Of a stretch of 11,319 bases of DNA, positions 1 through 5,998 are shown piece by piece (positions within the stretch are counted from its first letter, which is position 1; every line of letters begins with the position of its first letter). This stretch comes from an uncultured bacterium (lineage in GTDB: Bacteria > Bacteroidota > Bacteroidia > Bacteroidales > Bacteroidaceae). The stretch lies in NCBI GenBank assembly GCA_905216095.1, contig CAJMSQ010000039.1, positions 1 through 11,319 of the forward strand, read 5' to 3'. Under the pieces are notes generated by a model, which saw nothing but the letters and a program-made list of their open reading frames with translations, ran no database searches and was not told the DNA's origin. The translations under genes were made by a program, and so were the position numbers.

Positions 1-11
1 CCCTATCTTGC

Positions 12-38
12 GAAAAACTACATGCCTTTTCGTTTTTC
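12..38. repeat. AAACTACATG motif copy in a small inverted repeat
   Basis: The 10-mer AAACTACATG lies at 15-24. It is the same word found in the cluster at 5621-5709 upstream of parC. Here it sits in a short imperfect hairpin: GAAAAAC (12-18) can pair with GTTTTTC (32-38). No gene is visible in 1-276 apart from the 3' untranslated region of the esterase that ends at 277. The copy may belong to a larger cluster that continues to the left of the window. Its function is unknown. Confidence 0.5.
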
Positions 39-144
39 CCGAAAGCCTTCCGCGCCCGAAAAGATGCCTTCTATGCCCTCGTAAGCCTATTCCGTTTACA
101 TTTATTTACGTAACCAAGGTTAAAAATGTTAATGTCAAAACGCG

Positions 145-181
145 CCGGCCCGCCGTCGGGAAGATGTGGACGGCGGGCCGG
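145..181 (-). terminator. Intrinsic terminator of the minus-strand esterase gene
   Basis: CCGGCCCGCCGTC (145-157) is perfectly complementary to GACGGCGGGCCGG (169-181), giving a 13-bp GC-rich stem with an 11-nt loop. Read on the minus strand, the stem is followed after CGCG by TTTTGACATT, a T-rich stretch from the complement of 131-140. It lies about 95 bp beyond the esterase stop. The long stem supports termination; the T tract is interrupted, so efficiency is uncertain. Confidence 0.65.
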
Positions 182-276
182 ATGTTTCGGCACTGAGGCT
201 GTTTCGGCTTTTCCAAAAGTATTTTTCCTATTCCGAGGAAAAGGAAAAACGAGGTCGCGGTGGGCGGCGCGCAGGT

Positions 277-2352
277 TCAGAACCGTTCGTCGCGGAAGGT
301 GGATGCCGGCAGTCCGGCCGCGTTCTCGAGGTTGGCGTCCGTATAGGGCCGCCAGCCGTAGCGCACGGCACAGGGCTCTTTCACCCCGTCGGCCGTGACG
401 ATGACGGCATTGCCCTCGATGCGGGCCTCGGCCGCGTGGTACAGTCCGTCGGCCCCGGCCACCTCGAAGCCGCGCAGGCTGTCGCCGGCCGCCCGCAGTC
501 CGTCGGCAAAGTCGAATTTCAGCCGCAGGCTGCGGCCCTCGCGCGTGAAGGTCCTGTATGCGGGCCCCGAAGGCACGATGTCGCGCCCGTAGGTGTGGCA
601 CAGGGCCGACGCAGCCAGTCGTTCGCCGATTTCACGCTTGTGGCGCGGATGCACATCGTTGGCATCGCCGCGGTCGGAAGACACGGCCATCCACGTGAAG
701 GGCAGCCGCTCGGCCAGACGCCGCTGGCTGTCGCGGAAGTGCGGCCACGACGGGCGCGTGGCTATGCTCGAAAGCTGCACGAAGTGGAAAGGCAGTTGCT
801 CGTTGTCCCAATACCGCCGCCAGCTCTTCTCGAGCAGGGCAAACGAACGCTCGTGCAGTTCCACGTTGTGGGCGTTCGATTCGCCCTGATACCAGATGAC
901 ACCGCGCAGGGGATAGTGTTCGAGCGGCCGGACGGCGCATTCGAAAAGATAAGCCGGCTCGTAGGGGTGTCGCTGCAGCGGGTTGTCGCTCCGCTTCGTG
1001 TTGAACTTCGCGCGGCCGCGCACCCAGTCCTGCAGGTGGTCGTTGTTCTTCCAGTTGCGCAGCACGGCGGGGAAATCGTTCTCCAGTGTAGTGCGGTCTA
1101 TCCAGCTTTCCGTTTCCGCTCCGCCCACGGCATTCGAAATGAGGCCCACGTGGCAGCCGAGGCTGTCGGCCAGTACGCGCCCGAAGTGCAGGCCTATGGC
1201 CGAGAACCCGGCGGCCGCGGCCGAGTTGCAGTGTTCCCAGCGGCCCGGGAGCACGTAGAGCAACTTATTGACCGAGTCCAGGCGCGCCGAGTCCCACTCG
1301 ACGGCATACGTAGGTACGATGGAAGGCATGTTGTAAAGGTGGACGCGCGAGAGCGTGTCGGCGGCTGCGATGTCTTCGGCCGCGGTTGCGATTTCGCGCA
1401 GGCGCAGTTCCATGTTTGACTGGCCGGAGCAGAGCCACACCTCGCCCATCCAGATGTCGCGGACGGTGCGTTCGCCGCTTTTGGCCTTGACGCGCAGTTC
1501 GTAAGGGCCGCCTGCGGGCTGCGGTCCGAAGGGTACGCTCCACCGGCCGTCGGGTCCGGCCGTCACGGTCTGTTTCCGCGCGAGGAAAGATACGGTCACG
1601 CGCTCGCCGGCGTTGGCCCGGCCGCTGATGCTGAAGGGCCGTTCGCGCTGCATGACCATCCCGTCGCCGTAGGTGGCGGACAAGGACAGTCCGCCGTAGT
1701 CTCCCGTGAGCGCACCATATACGGTACGCGCCAGTATGCCCGCGCCCTCGGCGTCGGGGTGCAGGGCGTCGGGGAACAGGTCGGGGCGGCAATGGAGCGG
1801 CCCGTAGAGATCGATGAGTCCCGTGCCGGCCGTGCGCGCCACCTGCTCGATGCGCTGCTGTATGAGCGCGTGCCAGTCGCGCGTGCCGCTTTCGAAGCGG
1901 TGATGGCCGTGGAAAATCGGCGTCATGCGGCATATCCAGATGCGTGCCCGCGGGTTGGCCGTGCGGAACGAGTCGATGAGCGCGCGGTAGTCGGGGATGA
2001 AGTCGTCGGCGTGCTGCGGCCAGTTGCGCGGGTCGGTGTCGTTGAGCCCGAGATGTATGACCACGAGGTCCGCCTTGAAGTCAAGCGCGTCGCGGAACTC
2101 GGGCAGGCGGTCATAAGGGTTGTGTCCCTTGCGCAGGAGTGTCGCCCCCGAGTGTCCGAAATTGCGTACGTCGTACGTTTCGCCCAGCATCTGTTGCAGC
2201 TGTGCGGGATAGGACGTTTGTTCGCGGTCCTTGAGCAGATAACCGTAGGTCACGCTGTTGCCGACACAGGCCACGCGGATTTTTTCGCGGGCCTGTCCCG
2301 CCGCGGCCAGCAGGCAGACGAGCGACAGGAGCAATGTTCTTTTTATTTTCAT
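277..2352 (-). CDS. Secreted sialate O-acetylesterase-like protein with two SGNH hydrolase domains
   Basis: A predicted 691-aa exported carbohydrate esterase, most like the two-domain sialate O-acetylesterases (NanS/EstA type) of Bacteroidota, which remove O-acetyl groups from sialic acid so sialidases can act on mucin glycans. Residues 1-21 form a Sec signal peptide (basic start, LLLSLVCLLAAAG core, likely cut after GQA); no lipobox is seen. The first SGNH domain (about 25-215) has GNS with Ser33 (block I), Gly69 (II), GLND with Asn104 (III) and DALH with Asp195/His198 (V). A beta-sandwich-like linker (about 220-300) follows. The second domain has SGQSNM with Ser312, WYQGESN at 487-493 and DVHP with Asp566/His568. 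Both triads look intact. It lies 57 bp behind the permease gene and may share its transcript, as no strong promoter is seen in the gap. No other sialic acid genes are nearby, so the substrate could instead be another acetylated glycan. Confidence 0.87.
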   Translation of the reverse strand: MKIKRTLLLSLVCLLAAAGQAREKIRVACVGNSVTYGYLLKDREQTSYPAQLQQMLGETYDVRNFGHSGATLLRKGHNPYDRLPEFRDALDFKADLVVIHLGLNDTDPRNWPQHADDFIPDYRALIDSFRTANPRARIWICRMTPIFHGHHRFESGTRDWHALIQQRIEQVARTAGTGLIDLYGPLHCRPDLFPDALHPDAEGAGILARTVYGALTGDYGGLSLSATYGDGMVMQRERPFSISGRANAGERVTVSFLARKQTVTAGPDGRWSVPFGPQPAGGPYELRVKAKSGERTVRDIWMGEVWLCSGQSNMELRLREIATAAEDIAAADTLSRVHLYNMPSIVPTYAVEWDSARLDSVNKLLYVLPGRWEHCNSAAAAGFSAIGLHFGRVLADSLGCHVGLISNAVGGAETESWIDRTTLENDFPAVLRNWKNNDHLQDWVRGRAKFNTKRSDNPLQRHPYEPAYLFECAVRPLEHYPLRGVIWYQGESNAHNVELHERSFALLEKSWRRYWDNEQLPFHFVQLSSIATRPSWPHFRDSQRRLAERLPFTWMAVSSDRGDANDVHPRHKREIGERLAASALCHTYGRDIVPSGPAYRTFTREGRSLRLKFDFADGLRAAGDSLRGFEVAGADGLYHAAEARIEGNAVIVTADGVKEPCAVRYGWRPYTDANLENAAGLPASTFRDERF

Positions 2353-2409
2353 GGTAAAAACAGAAATTAAATGTATGGTTCTTTTACGGAATAAGCCTTG
2401 CCCGTGCGG

Positions 2410-4068
2410 TTACCGGGCGGGCAGTGTGGTGCGCCACAGGCGTACGGTGTAGACAGCGATGTGTACGAGCCCGAAGACGACGGCTATGACGAGCATGGTC
2501 TTGTCTGCCGCCCAGCCCGTGCCTTGTTGGTGCCAGAAGCCCGTGATGATGCACAACGCCGACAGGCCCAGTGCCAACAGATTGAGCACTGTCATGCCCT
2601 TGCGCCGCCGGTCGTCACCCGGTTCGAGCCGGCTGTGCCGAACGCCGTAGGCGCTATATATGTCCAGGCCTATGAGCATCCAGAGTACCAGGCGTATCCA
2701 CGTGTCGGCCGGCAGGAAAATCATCAGGCTCAGGCATGTGAGAATGCCCGCCACGGGGATGAACGGCACCAGCGGCGTGCGGAAGGTGCGGGGCACGTGG
2801 GGCATCGTCTTTCGCACGATGAGAACGCCGGCGCACACGAGGGTAAAGGCCAGCAGTGTGCCGATGCTCGTCATTTCGCCCGCGATACGCGCCGGGACGA
2901 CGGAGCCGAGCGAGGCCACCACGAGCATACAGATGACGTTGTTGCGGGCCGGCGTGCGGAACCGGTCGTGAATCTTCGAGAAGACAGGCGGAAGCAGACC
3001 GTCGCGGCTCATCGACATGAAGATGCGGCTCTGCGCCATGAGCAGCACGAGGATGACGGAACAGTAGCCGAAGAGAATGGCCAGCATGACCGCCTTGTTG
3101 AGCCACGGGAATGCCGGGACAACGGCGCCTGTCGCGTCGGGCCGGCCCATGTGTTCCACGGCTACGGCCACCGGGGCTATGCCTTGTTGTCCCGCAAACT
3201 CGGTGTAGTGGGCCACACCCGTCATGACGTGGCCGAATAGCACGTAGAGAACGGTGCATATCAGCAGGGACAGGAGGATGCCCAAGGGCATGTCGCGCTT
3301 CGGATTGCGGGTCTCCTGCGCCGCAGTGCTGACGGCGTCGAAACCAAGAAAGGCGAAGAAGACGATGGCCGCGCCCCTAAGCACGCCGCTCCACCCGAAC
3401 TCGCCGAGGTTCCCCGTGTTCTGGGGGAGATAAGGTACGTAGTTGGACGTGTCGATGTAGCGCCAGCCGAGTACGACGAACAGGACAATGACGGCTACCT
3501 TGAGGGCCACGATGATGTTGTTCACCCGTGCGCTTTCCCGTGTGCCGCGTATGAGGAACAGACTCATGACCAGGACAATGCAGGCGGCGGGTACGTTGAT
3601 GATACCCCCGTCCCACGGACAGGCTGTAAGGCTTTGCGGCAGCACGATGCCCATACTCCCGAGGAACTTCACGAAATATTGGCTCCACGAGATGCTGAGG
3701 GTGATGGCTGCGACCGTATATTCGAGCACAAGGTCCCAGCCGATAATCCACGCTATCAGCTCGCCCATGGTGGCGTAGGAGTAGGTGTAGGCGCTGCCGG
3801 CTACGGGAATCATCGATGCGAACTCTGCATAACAGAGGCCCGCAAAGGCACATCCGATGGCCGCAATGGCGAAAGAGAGCGTAATGGCCGGCCCGGTGTA
3901 GGCCGCGGCCACGGTCCCGGTGATGGAGAAAAGGCCGGCGCCGATGATGACACCCACGCCGAAGGCAACCAGCCCGACAGGACCGAGCACGCGGCGCAGG
4001 GACGAGCCGCCCGACTCGGCGGCTTCGGACATGAGAGCGCCGAATGGTTTTTTGATAAATATACCCAT
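2410..4068 (-). CDS. APC-superfamily amino acid permease (cationic amino acid transporter type)
   Basis: A 552-aa polytopic inner-membrane transporter of the amino acid-polyamine-organocation superfamily, closest in motif to the CAT (cationic amino acid transporter) branch. A cytoplasmic N-terminus with FIKKPFG is followed by TM1 carrying the unwound-helix motif GVGVIIGAGLFSITG (37-51). Further marks are GCAFAGLCYAEFASMIPVAGS (about 73-93), the TM6 segment FFAFLGFDAVSTAAQE (about 238-253) and the loop RNPKRDMPLGI (255-265). Roughly 12-14 hydrophobic helices run to the C-terminus, and the length fits the family. The first ATG is preferred because MGIFIKKPFG resembles the usual Bacteroidota start; Met13 is an alternative. 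A TAACTTTG -7 element lies about 38 bp upstream. The substrate (arginine, lysine or a neutral amino acid) cannot be read from sequence alone. It lies upstream of the esterase on the same strand and is divergent from the sulfotransferase. Confidence 0.9.
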   Translation of the reverse strand: MGIFIKKPFGALMSEAAESGGSSLRRVLGPVGLVAFGVGVIIGAGLFSITGTVAAAYTGPAITLSFAIAAIGCAFAGLCYAEFASMIPVAGSAYTYSYATMGELIAWIIGWDLVLEYTVAAITLSISWSQYFVKFLGSMGIVLPQSLTACPWDGGIINVPAACIVLVMSLFLIRGTRESARVNNIIVALKVAVIVLFVVLGWRYIDTSNYVPYLPQNTGNLGEFGWSGVLRGAAIVFFAFLGFDAVSTAAQETRNPKRDMPLGILLSLLICTVLYVLFGHVMTGVAHYTEFAGQQGIAPVAVAVEHMGRPDATGAVVPAFPWLNKAVMLAILFGYCSVILVLLMAQSRIFMSMSRDGLLPPVFSKIHDRFRTPARNNVICMLVVASLGSVVPARIAGEMTSIGTLLAFTLVCAGVLIVRKTMPHVPRTFRTPLVPFIPVAGILTCLSLMIFLPADTWIRLVLWMLIGLDIYSAYGVRHSRLEPGDDRRRKGMTVLNLLALGLSALCIITGFWHQQGTGWAADKTMLVIAVVFGLVHIAVYTVRLWRTTLPAR

Positions 4069-4105
4069 GATGAAATAAACCTGTATGCCGCCACTTGCGG
4101 CCTTG

Positions 4106-4113
4106 CAAAGTTA
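4106..4113 (-). promoter_or_regulatory. Bacteroidota -7 promoter element for the permease
   Basis: On the minus strand this reads TAACTTTG, a full match to the Bacteroidota -7 consensus TAnnTTTG. It lies 38 bp upstream of the permease ATG, giving a 5' leader of about 30 nt. No convincing -33 TTG is present at the usual spacing of about 20 nt; only a T-rich TCTTTTCT lies upstream. A small hairpin (GCCGC 4087-4091 with GCGGC 4097-4101) falls near the predicted start of transcription. Confidence 0.6.
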
Positions 4114-4156
4114 AGAAATGTTTGCAGAAAAGACTCCGTCTCCGGCATTTTACTTC

Positions 4157-4205
4157 TCCGCAGGTGCGGCTGTGGGCCGGCCGGCGGGCACCGAATGCCT
4201 GCGGA
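4157..4205. other. GC-rich inverted repeat in the divergent intergenic region
   Basis: TCCGCA (4157-4162) pairs with TGCGGA (4200-4205), and the adjoining GGTGC (4163-4167) pairs with GCACC (4188-4192), leaving a bulge on the right arm. The loop is itself GC-rich, with GGCCGGCCGGC. It sits between the two -7 elements of the divergent permease and sulfotransferase genes, where an operator or a structured leader is plausible. No T tract supports a terminator. Its function is not known. Confidence 0.4.
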
Positions 4206-4251
4206 AACGGACGTGGCGCGTAAATAATGAGGCCTTTTCAAAAAAAAATCG

Positions 4252-4259
4252 TATATTCG
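4252..4259 (+). promoter_or_regulatory. Possible -7 promoter element for the sulfotransferase
   Basis: TATATTCG matches TAnnTTTG except for one T-to-C change, a variant plausible in GC-richer Bacteroidota. An A tract (4240-4248) and TTTTC (4235-4239) lie just upstream, closer than a canonical -33 box. The predicted leader to the ATG at 4341 is about 75 nt. The call is moderate because the -33 element is not convincing. Confidence 0.45.
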
Positions 4260-4340
4260 CAGCTGTAAGACAAGGCCGGCGTCTTCGTGCAGGGCAGGAG
4301 GACGATTGCGGCCGTACAACAACGAAAGATTAAGCACAAC

Positions 4341-5447
4341 ATGGGATTACTGGAATTCAACAAACTGCCGATAAACACGCTGGTCGGCGCCGATTGGAAG
4401 ACATTCAGGGCCATCACCGACGGACGTGAGATTGACCGGGCCTGGCGTAGCAAATACAGACTGACCAAAGCCGTGTGCCGGCTCCTGTCCACGCTCGCCC
4501 CGATACAGGAACGGCGTTACCGGAAACTATTGGCCGACAAACCGCTTGAGCATGCGCCCGTCTTTATCCTCGGGCACTGGCGCAGCGGAACTACATTCGT
4601 GCACAACGTGCTGTCGTGTGACAAACACTTCGGCTACAATACGACCTACCAGACCGTATTCCCGCACCTGATGATGTTCGGGCAGGGATTTTTCAAGAAG
4701 AACATGTCATGGCTCATGCCCGACAAACGGCCCACCGACAATATGGAACTGGCCGTGGACCTGCCGCAGGAGGAAGAGTTCGCGCTGGCCAACATGATGC
4801 CTTATACGTATTACAACTTCTGGTTCCTGCCCAAGTACCAGCAGGAGTATTGCGACCGCTACATGCTCTTTGAAAACATCGACGAGGAGGTGTTGCGCGT
4901 GTGGGAGGATACGTTCAAAAAACTCATACGCATATCCCTGTGGAACACGGGCGGCACACAGTTCCTCTCAAAGAACCCTCCGCACACCGGACGTGTGCGG
5001 GAACTGGTGCGCATGTTCCCGGACGCGAAGTTCATCTACCTGATGCGCAACCCTTACACGGTCTTCGAATCGACGCGCTCGTTCTTTACCAACACCATAC
5101 AGCCGCTCAAGCTGCAGGAGTTCAGCGATGCGCAAATCGAAGAGAACATCCTGAGCATCTATGCCAAGCTCTATCACAAGTACGAGGCCGACAAGCACCT
5201 CATACCCGAGGGCAACCTCATCGAAGTGAAGTTCGAGGACTTCGAGGCCGACGCCTTCGGCATGACACGCCACATCTACGAACAGCTTTCCCTGCCGGGA
5301 TGGGACGACGCGCAGACGGCCATCGCGCAGTACGTGGGGTCGAAGCGCGGCTACAAGAAGAACAAGTACCAGTACGAGCAGCGTACGCGCGACTTAGTGG
5401 AGAAAAACTGGAACTTCGCCCTCGAACAGTGGGGCTACAAGCTCTGA
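4341..5447 (+). CDS. PAPS-dependent sulfotransferase family protein
   Basis: A 368-aa protein predicted to transfer a sulfuryl group from 3'-phosphoadenosine-5'-phosphosulfate (PAPS) to an unidentified acceptor. The 5'-phosphosulfate-binding loop is GHWRSGTTF (78-86), in a beta strand-P-loop context (VFILGHWRSGTTFVHNVL). The 3'-phosphate-binding motif is YLMRNPYTVFES (233-244), with Arg236 and Ser244 at the expected eight-residue offset. VKFEDFEAD (296-304) matches the conserved later segment of the Sulfotransfer_1/3 folds. There is no signal peptide or membrane helix, so it is cytoplasmic. ATG 4341 is chosen over an in-frame GTG at 4287, because the homology-like region begins with MGLLEFNKLP and the predicted promoter lies at 4252. 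It appears monocistronic: an upstream promoter and a hairpin terminator 46 bp after the stop. Related gut Bacteroides enzymes sulfonate sterols, but the acceptor here cannot be deduced. No PAPS-synthesis genes are in the window. Confidence 0.88.
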   Translation: MGLLEFNKLPINTLVGADWKTFRAITDGREIDRAWRSKYRLTKAVCRLLSTLAPIQERRYRKLLADKPLEHAPVFILGHWRSGTTFVHNVLSCDKHFGYNTTYQTVFPHLMMFGQGFFKKNMSWLMPDKRPTDNMELAVDLPQEEEFALANMMPYTYYNFWFLPKYQQEYCDRYMLFENIDEEVLRVWEDTFKKLIRISLWNTGGTQFLSKNPPHTGRVRELVRMFPDAKFIYLMRNPYTVFESTRSFFTNTIQPLKLQEFSDAQIEENILSIYAKLYHKYEADKHLIPEGNLIEVKFEDFEADAFGMTRHIYEQLSLPGWDDAQTAIAQYVGSKRGYKKNKYQYEQRTRDLVEKNWNFALEQWGYKL

Positions 5448-5493
5448 AAACGTGCGCAGGCCGCGGCTTGAACCGCCAGCCGGACCATTTACG

Positions 5494-5540
5494 AAAGGCC
5501 ACATGGCATATACGGACGACCGTATGGCCATGTGGCCTTT
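5494..5540 (+). terminator. Long hairpin terminator after the sulfotransferase
   Basis: The arm AAAGGCCACATGGC (5494-5507) pairs perfectly with GCCATGTGGCCTTT (5527-5540). An inner stem ATACGG (5510-5515) with CCGTAT (5520-5525) caps it with an ACGA loop, and small bulges lie between the stems. The 3' arm ends in TTT and the 5' arm starts with AAA, so it may work in both directions. It lies 46 bp after the sulfotransferase stop. The T tract is short. Confidence 0.7.
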
Positions 5541-5620
5541 CTCCGCCCTGTCCCCTTCTTCGCGGAAGGCCTTTTCAGACTTCCTGAAACGGGCTTTGTA
5601 ACTCTTTGATACTCATAAGC

Positions 5621-5709
5621 GAAAACTACATGTACATCTAAGAAAAACTATCATAGGGATAGTTTCAACTACAAGCCATGTAGTTTTTCCTACATGCACA
5701 TGTAGTTTC
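5621..5709. repeat. Cluster of inverted AAACTACATG motifs forming small hairpins
   Basis: AAACTACATG occurs at 5623-5632, and its complement CATGTAGTTT at 5677-5686 and 5699-5708. A variant pair, AAACTATC (5645-5652) with GATAGTTT (5658-5665), lies between them. Neighbouring units can fold: AACTACA (5667-5673) with TGTAGTT (5679-5685), and CTACATG (5690-5696) with CATGTAG (5699-5705). The outer 5623 and 5699 copies are also inverted relative to each other. A further exact copy lies at 15-24. The cluster could be regulator binding sites for parC, a structured RNA, or a dispersed hairpin repeat; the sequence does not decide. Confidence 0.6.
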
Positions 5710-5802
5710 CGCTACCCGGAACATAGGGAAAAAAACAACCGCATGTCCGCAGGCGGAGAAAAGGCACTGTATGCCCCTGGCCGCCGTTCCGCCACACCAT
5801 AT

Positions 5803-5822
5803 TATATATACGCGCGCGCGTA
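5803..5822. other. Alternating pyrimidine-purine (Z-DNA-prone) tract
   Basis: (TA)4 followed by (CG)5 and TA gives 20 bases of strict pyrimidine-purine alternation. The inner TACGCGCGCGCGTA (5809-5822) is a perfect palindrome. Such tracts readily adopt left-handed or cruciform structure under negative supercoiling. It lies about 175 bp upstream of parC, a topoisomerase gene. Confidence 0.55.
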
Positions 5823-5953
5823 AGGCACCCACCGCTGCCCGACGGCCCCGCATTTTGGCGCAGAATACGGCGACGGGCATTCCGCACGCGGAAATGTGCC
5901 CGGAGATAACGGCTTCGGCGGCGAAAAACGGACCTTTTGTCAAGTTTTTTTCG

Positions 5954-5961
5954 TATTTTTG
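5954..5961 (+). promoter_or_regulatory. -7 promoter element of parC
   Basis: TATTTTTG is an exact match to the Bacteroidota -7 consensus TAnnTTTG, in a T-rich context, 37 bp upstream of the parC ATG. TTTG at 5936-5939 lies only 14 nt upstream, shorter than the usual spacing of about 20 nt, so the -33 assignment is uncertain. The predicted leader is about 30 nt. It would drive parC and the small genes behind it. Confidence 0.55.
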
Positions 5962-5998
5962 TCCGATACCTTGTTCTAAAGCGAAAAAACAACGTAAC

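Larger units (their letters stand above)
5541..5998. other. 458-bp gene-free region upstream of parC
   Basis: No credible coding sequence is visible on either strand. The stretch holds a small TTTCAG/CTGAAA hairpin (about 5572-5588), the cluster of inverted AAACTACATG motifs (5621-5709), an alternating pyrimidine-purine tract (5803-5822) and the probable parC promoter (5954-5961). In-frame extension of parC upstream of 5999 gives a proline- and arginine-rich sequence that does not resemble ParC, so this is treated as non-coding. Confidence 0.7.

Noticed and set aside
166..1419. A 417-codon plus-strand open frame opposite the esterase gene
   Set aside because: It lies antisense to a gene with clear SGNH motifs, and its composition is typical of a GC-rich shadow frame. 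It also runs through the terminator stem region.
2353..2409. A separate promoter for the esterase in the 57-bp gap
   Set aside because: On the minus strand only weak partial matches such as TAATTTCTG are present; none fits TAnnTTTG with a -33 element, so a shared transcript with the permease is as likely.
4287..4340. GTG start that would lengthen the sulfotransferase by 18 residues
   Set aside because: ATG 4341 gives a family-like start and an ordinary leader length. The extension is basic and unlike the family.
5621..5709. Possible CRISPR array
   Set aside because: The repeats are 10 bases long, occur in both orientations and have irregular spacing, with no spacer-like unique segments and no cas genes.
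5771..5998. Upstream in-frame extension of parC by 76 codons
   Set aside because: The extra sequence crosses the Z-DNA-prone tract and the TATTTTTG promoter element and does not resemble the ParC N-terminus.
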